The notes below the pieces were generated by a model that did not search any database, was not told where the DNA came from, and was given only the letters and a program-made list of their open reading frames with translations. Shown here one piece after another: positions 1 to 12,480 of a stretch of 64,000 bases of DNA. Location: NCBI RefSeq assembly GCF_029962835.1, contig NC_080581.1, positions 21,528,001 through 21,592,000 of the forward strand, read 5' to 3'. Source of the stretch: Magnolia sinica (Eukaryota; Streptophyta; Magnoliopsida; Magnoliales; Magnoliaceae). Made by a program: the position numbers and the translations under genes. Position 1 is the stretch's first letter, and every line of letters starts with the position of its first letter.

Positions 1-978
1 GATCGATTGCCTATTTAACCACTTGCACATCGTTGCTTAAGATGATCAAGCGATTGTCAGAGGGTGGGGTTTGTCCTTGAAAATTCTTACATTCGGACGT
101 GGAGAACAACTACAGAACACCTCTCTAGATGAAGAGCTTTGCTTAATACTTAAACTAAATCCAGCGTATAAGCGTATAACCGTATACTCGAATTACAACT
201 AAAGTTAATAATTACTTGATGCTATGGATTGTACTAAGGAATGTAAATGATAAATTAAGTTAAAGATTAATTCACTATGTAAATGATAGGTAATTGAAAG
301 ATATATTTAGTTTGATTTGGTTTAGTTGGTAAGAGATGATCTCTTCTGTTGAATTCCTCTGTTATTTATAGCTTTAACCTAAACATTTGGATTCTTCATA
401 TGTTTGTTCCTATGGTTGTTATAACTACTTCGACACTACTAACCCTTTGGAGTCTTTTCTTCCTAGCTTGCCATTTGTACAAATAACCACTCTAAGCTTC
501 CTTGCTGACTCACTTGTACAGATAACCACTCCAAGCTTCCTTACTGACTCGAACATATTCTACTTAGCTACTATTACTTTATAAATGACGTGACATCGCT
601 TGATAAATGCCAACGGTATTACCTATAAAATCATTTTTTAGGTATCTCCACATTGTAAATACACTGCTCAACTCATGTAAAATTACACATGTCTTTCTTT
701 AATTGACTCTCAGGGAATCAAACAGAAATTAGGTACAACAATTATGCATGTAGGAATTGCTGATCTAATGGGTCCCACATTGGTGTGGAAGGTTGCCCAA
801 AATTTTGGCCATTATAGCTATGCAATTGCACCATCTTATCTTTTCTTTCCTATTGAACATGGGCAGTTGCACCATCTTATCTTATCTTTTCCCATTGAAT
901 GTGGACAATTGGTGTATTCTTTATTAAATTTATGAGAAATTTAGGACTATGGACCCCACCTTTTATCCAGTTGTTTTT
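1..978. other. Left flank, no gene recognised
   Basis: AT-rich sequence with no protein I recognise; the short open frames here look like chance. Two small imperfect duplications are visible. One has a period of 39 bp (479-517 and 518-556, around ATAACCACT..AAGCTTCCTT). The other has a period of about 43 bp (about 828-912, around GCACCATCTTATCTT). Confidence 0.6.
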
Positions 979-1107
979 ATGAAAGAATACAAACTTTCTT
1001 TTGCAACTTAGACCTCCATGTGCGGAGACCGAATTTTAGGATGAAAATACCCCTCCTTTTTCCATACTCTTTTCACTGCAATGCTTTGAGCATTGCTTTC
1101 ACTCCCC
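979..1107 (+). repeat. Left terminal inverted repeat of the candidate MULE
   Basis: The outer 38 bp (ATGAAAGAATACAAACTTTC onward to GACCTC at 1016) match the reverse complement of 21478-21515 with one mismatch. Similarity is patchy after that and returns at TTTTCACTGC..TTGCTTTCACTCCCC (1074-1107). Confidence 0.6.
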
Positions 1108-1425
1108 TTAACGGAAAAAAAGCTGCTTCCAGCCCTACACTCTCTTGGAACGAAGAACTGAAGTACAAAGGGTTTTCTTCTCATTTTCTTGACTGAAATC
1201 TCTATGAAGCATCTAGATATCGTCATTCTACAGTTGCCATTTTTCATCTTGGCTAGGGTTACGTGAAATCCCACGAACTGATTGCATCTCCTTGAAAAGC
1301 TTCAAAATATTCCCTCACTCGAAAGCACCTCTCTTCAACCTGCATTTAACTGGTACTGCGGCAGTTGGAGGTATAAATCTTGAAAAAAACGCTAGACTCG
1401 TACAATGGCATTACATGTGAAGTTT
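1108..1425. other. Subterminal sequence between left inverted repeat and array
   Basis: No gene or recognisable site. It may be part of the terminal sequence of the MULE. Confidence 0.4.
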
Positions 1426-2061
1426 GGTCAATTCCATGTGTTAGGCTTAGTCAATTTCATAAGCTTAGTTAATTTTATGCATTGATCGATTGAATCCACA
1501 TCAAACTCGCTTAAGTCAATTTGAAGCTCACTCAATTCCATGTTAGGGCTCACTTGATCTCATGCTAGGCTTGTTGAATTCCATGTTTACCCTGCTCAAT
1601 TTCATGCTAGGCTCACTGAATTCCATGTTTACACTACTCAATTTCATGTTAGGATCACTCAATTTAATGTTTGCCCAGCTTAATTTCATGGTAGATAAGG
1701 TTAATTTAATGTTTGCCGTAATAAATTTCATGCTAGGATCGCTCAATTTAATGTTTGCCCAGCTTAATTTCATGGTAGATAAGGTCAATTTAATGTTTGC
1801 CGCAATAAATTTCATGCTAGGATCGCTTAATTTAATGTTTACCCAGCTTAATTTCATGGTAGATAAGGTCAATTTAATGTTTGCCTTGATAAATATAATG
1901 CTAGGATCACTGAATTTAATGTTTGCCTAGCTCAATATTATCCTATGCTCGCTCAATTTACAGTTTGCCCATTCAATATCCATGCAATGCTTGCTCGATT
2001 TAATGTTTGTTGGGCCATATCACAAAATCCATTCAATATCCATACTATCGCAAAAGAGCAT
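1426..2061 (+). repeat. 21-bp tandem array, left part 1, with 84-bp higher-order repeat
   Basis: Degenerate head-to-tail copies of a 21-bp unit of the form CTCAATTTMATGTTTGCCC plus two variable bases. The core is an 84-bp higher-order unit made of four 21-mers: equivalent starts fall at 1658, 1742, 1826 and 1910, exactly 84 bp apart. Because 21 is a multiple of three, stop-free units leave long open frames on both strands (1543-1872 minus, 1562-1930 plus). These read as heptapeptide repeats and I do not consider them genes. Confidence 0.9.
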
Positions 2062-2308
2062 GCTTTTTTTCTTTTTAAACAATAATATAACGAATTTTAT
2101 TAAAAGAAAAGGCCAAAAACTAAAAAAAAAACAAGACAAACTGATTGATACCCAACATATTAGTTGCATGAGCCCATTCTATAACATTTTTTTACCTGAT
2201 TAAAAGCTCCCATCGGAAAACCCCTGCTATTTGTGAAACTATTATAATTTCTCTCCATTCGTATTCCCCAAATACATGCTAATAAACATAGATACCATAT
2301 TCATCTCC

Positions 2309-5300
2309 TGTAACGCCCTCAAATTCGGGGGTCGAGCATAACTCAGCTCCCGAGTTTCAAAACATCACGTATGCAACATATTTAATGATGGATGTATGTT
2401 GTCTGTATTAGTGCATAAAACATGGAATAGATTAAGCCAAATTGCAAATATAATTCAGGGATAAGTGAAGAATGCAAGCGGAAGACTTATAGAATTATAT
2501 GTGTACATGTGTAAATCCCTGAAATACATATACATACCAGGTCGTAATACAAGTGTTGCTATTAAAATTACAAGTATCAAATTACATCATTTAATTCCTA
2601 AAAGAAATTCCAGTATCCCTCGCATCAGAACAAGGCTCACTAGAACCCGTCTGAAAACTGCATAAAAGAGAAAGCAGCCTCATCATCCTTGATCTCCCGC
2701 TCTGCCTCAAAGGTTGCATCAACATCTGCAATATTAGCAACTAAGACAGAGTCTGGTGGGTGTTTAACACCGCCCTAGAACGTGGGAGTGAGTGATTAAC
2801 TCAGTGGAACAATAAAGCAAAGGTTAACATGTTATCAGTTCAATCAAGCAGTAATAATAAAGCAGAACAATCAAATATGTCCTAAGTACTCTTGTTAATG
2901 CAAGGATGTATGAAGAATGATGTGTGCCCTCACGCGTACACCCTCAGCGTCTTCATCTTACGTTATGCATGACATCGCCTCAAAGTGCGCCACGTCTACA
3001 AAGCACATGCAAATGCGGTGCATGAACATGATTACCAAGTTGTTATTAGTCCTTTTCATACAGTAGGATTGGGAAGCTAAGGTACCTTCCTCATATCACC
3101 ATCCAGACAGTAATCCATTCTAGGGTTGTCAGTCCTAGATCATCTCATACGATCATGTGGTTTTAGGTCGTTGTAAAGGGCTCGTCACCAATCAATGCAT
3201 GCCTATCATACCTTCGTTACCACAATAAGGCTCGTCACCTCAATGCGGTATCCAGGCATGCTCGAGGTCACTACAAAGGGCTCGTCACCAATCAATGTAG
3301 GCCGACAGCACGAATATAGTGTCCCATACCACCATAATCGGCTCACGAGTTTGGTTGCTCACTGGTCACTACGGGGAAGCTCGTCACCCCAGCGTATGCC
3401 GACAGCTCGACCACGGTGTCCCATACCACCATGTCCGGCTCATGAGTCTTAGCGGATCAAGGTACCATGGTTAATAGGATTTCATCGGTAAGTTTGGTAC
3501 CCTAGATTCAAACAATAACGTCCATATATGGTGAACATACATCGGACAATCAGGTTACTTGACGAACTCGACTAGCACGAGCACACGTTGGGTTGAACGA
3601 CATAGAGTGCGCAAACACTCCGCGTGGCCAAACCATTGCCGACAACTCTAATACGACTCGGGTTCGTCTAATCATGTCCTACGTGGCGAAAGCAACCTTA
3701 GCCACAAACTTAAGGCCGATTACCAATTTTCTGGACTATTCATAGTCCCAAGCACATTCCACTATAACAGATATTGATATCAGCAATTTAGAATAGTAAT
3801 GAAACAACAACTCAAATCATATGGTACATGAGCATTTAAAGAATATCAACTTAACATGGATTCTCACATAAGTAATACTTGAAATTAAACAACAAGGAAT
3901 GTAACTTGCATGAAGTAAATCCTACACATCAATAGGAGTGTTGAGAATCGCTTCTCAACGCCCGCAAATAGTATAATATATTACACTTTAGTTCATTCAG
4001 GCATTTCTACAAACACTTAGAATACATAGTTTAACATACATGACATATGTTGAAATACACACATTTGGACAATTCCTTTTACCAAGGAGTTGTCACACAT
4101 ACAATTAGCATAGATACACAACAGATAATCATGGCAATCACATGTGCATATTTTATACGTATACGGTACTTTATACATATCCATAGAATACACAAAACTC
4201 AATATAACACATGCATATCAGGAACGCAAAATAAACATAGCATTTGGCATGTGAAATCTCATCCATAGCAAGAATAAACCATTCACTGGCATTGAAAGCC
4301 TTGAAAACCATAACCTATACGATTAAAGTCCGCACCTTAATCCAGAAAAGAACACCGAACTGATTTCAGACGATATGTTTTCGTCAACGGCGACAGGACA
4401 ACCTAAGGTAAGAATAGAAATGAGATAAAACATCACAAAGACTATTCTAAGCTCTAACACAGATTAGGATTAAGTTAACTTACCCAAAGATGAACTCAGA
4501 ATCGCCGGAATGACGATTCAAAAGTGAAGGTTTAAGGATGAAGAAGAACAGGAAAGAATCTAAGATGATTCACCAACTTCTCTCTCACTTTCTCTCTCTT
4601 TTCCTTTCTCTTTCTTAGCTAGGGTTAGGAAATTCGTATGGAAAAGAGAGCTAGGGTTTTAAGGTCTATATATAGGCCTAACATTGATGAAAATAACCCT
4701 AGGGCCAAGGTATACTTAGGGTATAACCAAAGCAAGCCTCTCTCGATCCAACAGAGCACTTCCAGTGGGCCTATTACCACGAAAGGTCGGACTTAAGCTC
4801 ACTGACCATGGATCTAGGTCAAGCTGAGTTTTCATACCGACCGGATCTTCAGATCAGCCGTGGCGGACCACACTCAATTCAACGGTCACCGAAACTCGAT
4901 CAGGTCCACAAGCATAAAGACATGCCTGGGCTACCTTCCCTAATCAAAGGGTGAAATTGGGTCAGAATCCAACGGTCAGATTGCTTAAAATTGTCGCGCA
5001 AGCGACACGACTCAGATTTCATAAAATCTTATTAAATTTCCAACCATTCTCACACTCTTCACTCCGAACTCAATCAAATCGACCCAGAACATCACATGGA
5101 CTTGATTTTTGAGGTGATGGTCAAGCCCAACATGGTGACCGCAACAGCCTAAGATCATCACCATCGGACTTTCGACGCGCGGTCCAGGTCAGATCTAGAA
5201 CTCCTAAAAATTCCCAAGAACAGTTGGATTTAGCGATGAATCCCGGATTTCAGAGTAACCTAGCGCCAACTATTCTACAGATTTTGAGTCATGCAGATCC

Positions 5301-5423
5301 AATTTAAAGTGATTGATGCAAATTTCACAAGCAATCGAGTTTAGCGCTAATTATCCCAAAAAGCTTCTAAGGAAAATAGAGGTAGTACTCGGGTCTTGGC
5401 ACAAAATTTTTCGGGTCATTACA
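2309..5423 (-). mobile_element. Solo LTR, chromovirus (Gypsy) type, about 3.1 kb
   Basis: It begins TGTAACGCCCTCAAATTCGG and ends GGGTCATTACA, with the standard TG..CA termini. It is flanked by a perfect 5-bp target duplication TCTCC (2304-2308 and 5424-5428). No gag, pol or second LTR is present inside, so it is a solo LTR left after LTR-LTR recombination, or a deletion form. Minus orientation is inferred: read that way it ends in GGGCGTTACA like related LTRs, and it has a TATATATAG box near 4667-4675 followed by purine-rich leader-like sequence (about 4560-4620). It split the left 21-bp array after that array formed. Confidence 0.85.
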
Positions 5424-5430
5424 TCTCCCA

Positions 5431-6425
5431 ACTTTACCCCATCAATTTCTAGTTTGCCCCGCTTAATTTTCAGTTTGCTCTGCTTAATTTCATGTTTCTC
5501 CCGCTCAATTTCATGTTTGCCTTGCTCAATTTCTAGTTTGCCGCGCTGAATTTCTAGTTTGCCTCACTGAATTTCATGTTTGCCTCGCTGAATTTATAGT
5601 TTGCCCCGCTCAATTTTCAGTTTGCCTCGCTCAATTTCATATTTGCCCCGCTGAATTTCTAGTTTACCCCGCTAAATTTCATGTTTGTCCCGCTCAATTT
5701 GTAGTTTGCCTCGCACAATCGAAATGTTTGCCTTGCTCAATTTCATGTTTGCCCCGCTGAATTTCTAGTTTGCCCTGCTCAATTTCATGTTTGCCCCACT
5801 CAATTTCTAGTTTTTCCCACTCAATTTCTAGTTTGCCCCACTGAATTTCTAGTTTGCCCCGCTCAATTTCATGTTTGCCTTGCTCAATTTCTAGTTTGTC
5901 CCGCTGAATTTCTAGTTTGCCCTGCTCAATTTCATATTTGCCCCGCTCAATTTCTAGTTTTTCCCGCTCAATTTTTAGTTTGCCCTGCAGAATTTCTAGT
6001 TTGCCCCGCTGAATTTCATGTTTGCCCCGCTCAATTTCTAGTTTGCCCGCTCAATATCCATGCAATGCTCGCTCGATTTAATGTTTGCCCTACTCAATAT
6101 CATGCTATGCTTCATCGAAGAAATTTTTGCCTAACTTAATTTAATGATATGCTCGCTCGATTTATCGTTTGCCGAGCTCAATATCAATAGCTGAATTTTT
6201 ATTTTGTCCTGCTCAATTTTCAGTTTGCACCATTCAATTTCATGCTTGCCGCACTAATGTTTCAGATTTTCCTGCTGAATTTTCTAATTTATCCCACTCA
6301 TTTTTCATGTCTGCCCCGCTGAATTTCTTATTTGCTTCGCTGAATTTCTATTTTGGCCTGCTCAATTTTTAGGCTGCCCTGCTGAATTTCATGTGTGCTC
6401 CGCTCAAACTGATAATGCTTCCCTC
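5431..6425 (+). repeat. 21-bp tandem array, left part 2
   Basis: About 45 copies of the 21-bp unit, well preserved at 5440-6050 (GCTCAATTTCATGTTTGCCC, GCTGAATTTCTAGTTTGCCC and intermediates) and decaying toward 6425. Orientation is the same as 1426-2061 and opposite to 14936-15455 and 18615-20729. It ends about 280 bp before the transposase start at 6702, where a promoter would be expected. Confidence 0.92.
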
Positions 6426-6701
6426 GCTCAATGGCATGATAGATAGCGTCACAAAATGAAACAAGAACCACTTGAAACCATTCGTTAACGACGAAGGCCT
6501 AATCTATATAAGATCTAGTTGTTTTTTTTTGTTTAATTTAAATGCGTATCTTACTGTTCATTTCCTTAGCTCTTTATCATCCTCATCTATAATAGAAATT
6601 GACCTGTCGGTCCTCCATTATTTAATCGAGTTTTGTGATATGGCATGGTTCCATTGATTTATGATTCATTGATAATGTGTCATTGTATTGGTTTTTAGAT
6701 A

Positions 6702-9025
6702 ATGGCTGCAAGAATCATGTGCTCTTTTGGCGGAGAGTTAGAATTTGAAAACAAGCGATACTCGTACACTGGTGGAACATCAAAACAAATGATGCTACGT
6801 CTCGATACTACGTACGAGGAGCTTCGATTTAAAATTTACAAGATTATTAAGAGCAAACCAGAAGATTATGATATTAAGATGAAAGTATTGAATCCTTGCA
6901 CTAACGAATCAATGCCTCCAATCGAAATTGAAGACGACGATGACGTCAAAGAGTTCTTGTCTCACCAGTTTGAGCATTCGGATAAATTCATCCCGTTAGT
7001 CATCGACACAGTGCAACACATCAATACCACAACATATGTGGACAGTGTGGCTAAGTATGGCGTGGAATTCAAATACATCCTTCTCTATTACAAGTGGTAG
7101 TAAGCAATGATCAATTACCCGAGCCGCCGCAAACTTCAAATGTCGTGACTAGCCAAGTCAGTGGTAGACTTGACATTAACAGTAATTATAAATACAAGCC
7201 ACCGCCATTAGCATCAACAACAGATCTGCCATCATTATCCACCATCCCACTTGTGTATGTAAGCGACATTCCGTTTCGAGACCTTCCCAATACATCAAAC
7301 CTCATGACTTGTCAAGTTCTCGCGCCGTTTGATGATGATGCACTCACCAATGCAAAAATGCTGGAATATACTGATTTGTTGTGTGAACCGACCGATATAG
7401 CTGTTGGGCAAACGTTTAAGGACAAGAGTCGGTGCCATTATGTTCTGAGCCAATTTGCAATTCAGAATAATTTCTAGTATAGAGTAATATACTCAAATTC
7501 GAGCAGGTTTACCGCGATCTGCTTCGAAGATGCATGCAAATGGAGGGTTCATGCATCTCGGGTGAATGATACGGGCATATTCAAAATACAAACTTATACA
7601 TCAAAACACACGTGCGACATGGCATGGATGAAGAGCGATCACCGGCAAGCCAACAGTAGGCTAGTGTGTGATTTGGTTATTAACCACATTGAACAACGCC
7701 TAGGGTTGAGGCCACGTGATATTATCTTCGCCATGCAAGAGAAATATAATATTCATATAAGTTATTGGAAGGTATGGAAAGCTAGGGAGCTTGTAATTAA
7801 TCACGTGATGGGGTCTTATGAAGACTCCTATAATCAACTCCCTTTGTATTTGCAACAGTTGAGGAGGGCCAACCCAAGGACAGTTACTGCGGTGCTTGTT
7901 AACCAACAGACTTCTAGGTTCGAGAGATGTTTTGTAGGCATCGGACAATGCATTCGAAGTTTTTAGAAATCATTGCGGAGGGTATTGGCCATTGACGGGA
8001 CACACTTAAAAGGCAAATACGAGGGTGCTCTATTCATCGCCACGGCCTTAGATGGGGACAATCATATATTTCTAGTTGCGTTTGACATCGGGGAATCAGA
8101 GAATAACAGTAGTTGAAATTGGTTCCTTACCCATCTTAATAATGTGTTAGGGTCTGTGAAGGGTCTTGTCATTATATCCAACCGACATAAGGGTCTAATG
8201 AAAGAGGTTCCCCAAGTCTTCCCGCGTGCAATCCATGGGTATTGTGCATACCATATCTACAGGAACTTGGTGGACACTTTTAAGGAGAAGTCGTTGGAGA
8301 TGTATTATTGGATGGCTATGAAGACTTGCAGGAGGGCCAAATTCAAAAAAATTATACATGATAGCGAAATGGCCAATCCCCCAGTACATGTATGGCTAAC
8401 AGAAATCGAGTACGAGAGATGGGCATCTTCGCACTTTCCAGGCCGAAGATTCAACTTGGTCACGACAAACATTTTTGAGTGCGTTAATGCCCTTTTTAAA
8501 GATGCACACAAATACCCCGTTACGAAATTGATAAAGGCTATAATGTTGAAGATACAAGATTTTTTTTACAAGAGACGAGAATCTGTGGCATCATTTGTTG
8601 GTCCATTGACACCATGGGTGGAGAAACAGTTAAAGGATATTGTGCAGAAGGCTCGAGATCTTCGCTGCCATGCTATTTCTCGAGATGAGTACTATATTGT
8701 TGGAGATTATAATGATACGGTGAAGCTCAGTGAGTTTTCATGTACATATCATGAGTTTGGCGTGAAGGGCTACCCTTGTATGCATGTCCTGTCAGCTTGC
8801 ATAAACTATAATCTTCCTCACTACTCATACTGCTCCCCATTCTACACGGCGCATAATTACCTGGCCACGTATAGCGAATCGGTGTATCCAGTACACGACA
8901 AAAGCGAGTGGAAAATTTCAGTGGGGATAAAGGAGTATTGTGCGCAGATTAAACCCCCAAGCAGAGGAGGTCAGCTGGAAGACCCAAAAAGCTTAGAATT
9001 CTATCGCATGGAGAGGAATCGATAA
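6702..9025 (+). pseudogene. MULE transposase (MuDR family), inactive
   Basis: Four open segments read in order. 6702-7100 is a PB1-like N-terminus (CSFGGELEF.., YTGGTSKQ). After a frameshift near 7060-7094, the other three lie in one frame: 7094-7477 with the start of the MuDR DNA-binding region (FKDKSRCHYVLSQFAI), 7562-7966 (CDLVINHIEQRLGLRP), and 8144-9025 with the MULE transposase domain and a SWIM-type finger. In-frame stops interrupt it at 7475-7477 (TAG), 7964-7966 (TAG) and 8114-8116 (TGA). The first catalytic Asp (AIDGTHLKGKY, codon 7994-7996) and the Glu (NIFECVNALF, codon 8477-8479) remain. The second Asp of the family motif SDRHK is Asn here (codon 8180-8182). The second Cys of the SWIM finger is Tyr (CTYHEFGVKGYPCMH). 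The family cuts and pastes DNA at terminal inverted repeats; this copy cannot. A start at 6702 fits the usual CSFGGE N-terminus. Confidence 0.93.
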
Positions 9026-9692
9026 CAGTAAAGTGTGGGTGATGCAAATAAACCGGGCATAATCGCCGGTCGTGCAAGTTTCCGATACCCGATGTATAAT
9101 ATATCGTGTAATTTATGTACTTTGGATGATACATAGTTTGTAATTGTGCCACATATTCAATTTATGAGTAATTTCCAACAACCTGCGTACCAAAGTACTT
9201 CTATATGGGAGCCAACTCGATAAAGCAATAGAAGTTGTCCAACGAGTAGCAAATAATATATGGTATCCACCAAAAGAGAGGAATGAGGTGAAAAAAATGT
9301 CTAATCAAATCATATTAGACAAACTTGGAAAAACTGAACCAATCTGGTTTCATCATCACGTCATATCGCTTAATCTGGGAGCAAGATTGCCATGACGTAA
9401 TGCACACCATTGAAATCCATCAACATTTGAAAGGTCAATGAAATTGAGAACATGCAACATAACATGAAGTGCATAAATAACATGAAGTGCATAAATAAAT
9501 TTCAGCGGGGCACCACATACTGTAATCAAAATAAGTACCCCAAGTTTGGGCACTAAAATCAATGTCCCCTTCATCAGTCAAAGTAAAATTCACCCCATGA
9601 TCTAAAGAAACAGTTCGAAAATAATATCATATAGGCTTGACATACCAAAAAGATACTTAATGCACAAGCCAACAAACATGACTAAAACTAGT
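9026..9692. other. Spacer between convergent MULE genes
   Basis: AT-rich and without a recognisable gene. It separates the 3' ends of the plus-strand transposase and the minus-strand plant-transposon protein, so it should contain both 3' UTRs. A short direct repeat, ATAACATGAAGTGCATAAATA, is visible near 9460-9498. Confidence 0.5.
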
Positions 9693-10995
9693 CTAGCTAG
9701 ACGGACCGCCAACTGGAAGAGCGACATCATCACGCCGGCAGGTGATTGTGGCAATAAGGTTGTCAATTTTACACTCGACCCGGTCGATACCCTTCTGGAT
9801 GGCCTCAGAAAGCTGCTCTAGTCGTGTTAGTCATCTATCCTGCTCATCTATGTGCCTAACAATATATGCCCTGCAGTTGTGGTATGGCATCCTTCGACTG
9901 GTATGACCATATGAGGGTCGTGGCACCTCACGCTGCTCTCCCTCCGTAGGATAGTCGGTGTCGGCTGCCTCTGTCTCAGCCGCGTCCGTCTCTGCAGCCT
10001 CTGTCTCCGCTGCCTCTGCTTCTGTCTCTCCCATCAAAACTTCACTGCCTCACTGATGCTGATGCCCCTTTCGTCCCCAGTTTCATGCGCTTGATGTTGT
10101 TTTGTGTAAACATTTTCACAGCTCTGGGTCGGTCAGTGGTGGGCATCAGGCCAACATGACGGGAGAGTAAACATAGTAGGTGTGGGAATGGAATGCATGT
10201 GCTTCTCGTGGTCATTATGCTGTCGGCGATTATTTGAGTAATGATGGTGGGCAGACACAGAGGAATACCATGACAGATGCTGTATCGAATGTCTAACATA
10301 TACGACGTAATGTCAGACCTATTCAAGTCCCTCGGATAAACATTCAAGCAAAAGATATTGTGTAGCACCTTGTACTTGGCTTCCAGGTGCGTTGCTCTTA
10401 GTGCATTACCCTTATTCCATGGAACATTCTAACCGTTACAAAAATACTTCGTCATTTCTATCCGTACAGCTGGGTCATCAATGTCGTGATCAGTTAAGCC
10501 TCGAGCTGTGACTGGAATCCCTAAAAGCTGTGCAACTACCCCAGTATTAATGGTGGTGGAGTTCTCTCGAATGGTCACCTGAAATAAAGGAGGGTGAATT
10601 ATCGGCGAGTGACAATATGATAGAAATATGATCACTTGCTCATTTCGAACCATCCCTCCAAAATCTAAGAGGCTACTCCACCCAACATTCTCCAAAATCT
10701 GTGGAATCCCAAACTGATGGATGCATGCTCAATCAACCTTTTTCTCATATACAATTTTTCGGGCACAATTTTGTCGTACATGTTCACAGGAGGAGGAGGA
10801 ACCTGCGGGATCAGTTGTTCCGGCTGGATTGGTGGAGGGGGGGTCTTGAATTGGAGCACTCCTGTGAGTACAAGCTCGCCTAATCGGCGACTCGGTCGGG
10901 GAAGTCCGTTCCGATCTAGGTCTTGATCGGATTTTTATACGAACTCCCCTGGATGACTCTCCAACCATAAGCTTTTTTCCTTTATCCTTAGCCAT
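9693..10995 (-). pseudogene. Putative plant transposon protein (PTTP-type), inactive
   Basis: Read from ATG at 10993-10995 (MAKDKGKKLMVGESSRG) to a stop at 9693-9695. It has a basic, proline-rich N-terminus, then the core with FGIPQILENVGW and VVAQLLGIP, then LPTIITQIIAD..FPHLLCLL. An acidic repeat of ETEAAETDAAE follows, and last a short possible coiled coil (LEQLSEAIQKGIDRVE). This order matches the family annotated in plant genomes as 'putative plant transposon protein', whose function is unknown. Breaks: frame changes near 10800-10860, 10720 and 10040-10060, and in-frame stops at 10429-10431 (TAG) and near 9828-9830 (TGA). It is convergent with the MULE transposase and on the same strand as the ULP-like gene, which suggests all three were cargo of one element. 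Family assignment is by pattern, not by search. Confidence 0.7.
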
Positions 10996-12480
10996 TATGA
11001 CTGTTGCGATGATATTGCCTGTTTCAAACAAAGGAAATGATAAAGTAAACTCAAAATTGAGAATATATATTCCTGTCCAATTCATGATTTGTCATTGAGC
11101 AGTGAACTAATGTATCTATATAAATCATTTAACGATTATCTAGAAGAACTCCGCATGGGCAATTGTAGCACAACTTGTAGTACCATACCATACTTCATAC
11201 GAACATGCCACTTCTATATGAAATCAGCTCCATTCACATCTATTCACAAAAGCATACAATGATTCTTAATATCTCATTGAAAATTATTAATGATGGAGAT
11301 GTTCTAATTTCTAAATTTCTATTTCCTTTAGTCTACAATGCCTTAGTTATCTCATGTGATCGTGGATTTCTAATTCTAACAATTAACTAGTAATGACCTG
11401 CAGAAATTACAACTATCTAAACAACTAAAAGAATTATAAAAATAAGTTCAATTGGAGATAAGTTCTAGTTCCTTTAGAAAGGGTTCATCTTATGGGGGTA
11501 TCTTCTGTGAAACTAAAACCATTTAGAGCTTTACAGGAACTCTGAATTACTTAAAAATTTTATATATGGCGTATAAGTAATTCAAGTTGATCTTTACAGA
11601 TGACGGGTCCCGCTTTGGAAGTAACACAAAAAATTATGCTTGTTTGATTATCTGATGGACATTTATCAGATGGTTAAAAATAAAAAATATCTGATGGTCC
11701 TAATAAAACATCTACAAGTGTCCACAAATCAGAGGTTAGGATTGTTCAAGCGGTCTTGTTTTGGAGCATTGACTCGGACAATGGGTTCTTCCATTTAGTT
11801 AGTTTAATATGAGTTGATGTATGCCACTGATACAGTTTCTGAGTGCCCGAGTATCAAGCCCCATGCTTGAAAATCAAACTAATCAAGCATAACAACCATC
11901 CAATTAGTTTAATTTTGCTTGTATCTGTTCCCACCTGCACTTATCCCTCCTTTCTACTTTCTATATTTGCCTTTTGGTTTAGATTTCGTAGCAGTAGTAA
12001 GGAATGAAACTCCTCTTTGGGATAACTAAATCACCAGCCTTAGGTCATGTTTGGTAGACATCTAAAAATGATTTTGTCTCATTTTAGTTAACAGTAACTA
12101 CGTATTTGAGATCTTAATCTCTGATATATAGTGAGTTCATGTTAACAATAATTAATAAATCATTTCTACTTCAACAACTCTATTTCCGTTTTCAATTTGA
12201 ATAAAGAAGCTAAAATCCGATTGACAGATTGAAAAATAGAAGAAAGGACAAAAGGGGTTTCCATCATCGACAAACTCGGCATTTCATGAAAATTGCAATG
12301 AACAAAATCTTATCGAGATCGTCGTAGAAGAAATCCCTCAAACCAGAAGGTTGCTTGCGTGGAGAAATCCGTTGGAGATGAAGATGATGCAACATTTTGG
12401 AAGATGGAGTTGAAAGAAATGGGGGTATGGAGGGTAATAAAGGATGGTTGGTGAAAGCAGTTAATGCAGTTTGAACGTGT
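10996..12480. other. Non-coding stretch inside the candidate MULE
   Basis: AT-rich, with no protein, RNA gene or clear repeat recognised. It lies upstream of the PTTP-type gene and would contain its promoter. Confidence 0.5.

Noticed and set aside
1543..1930. Overlapping open frames of 109 and 122 codons on opposite strands
   Set aside because: Both are explained by the 21-bp repeat period; the peptides are low-complexity heptads with no start context or homology.
5431..6425. CRISPR-like regular repeats
   Set aside because: Head-to-tail 21-bp units with no unique spacers, in plant DNA; this is a minisatellite.
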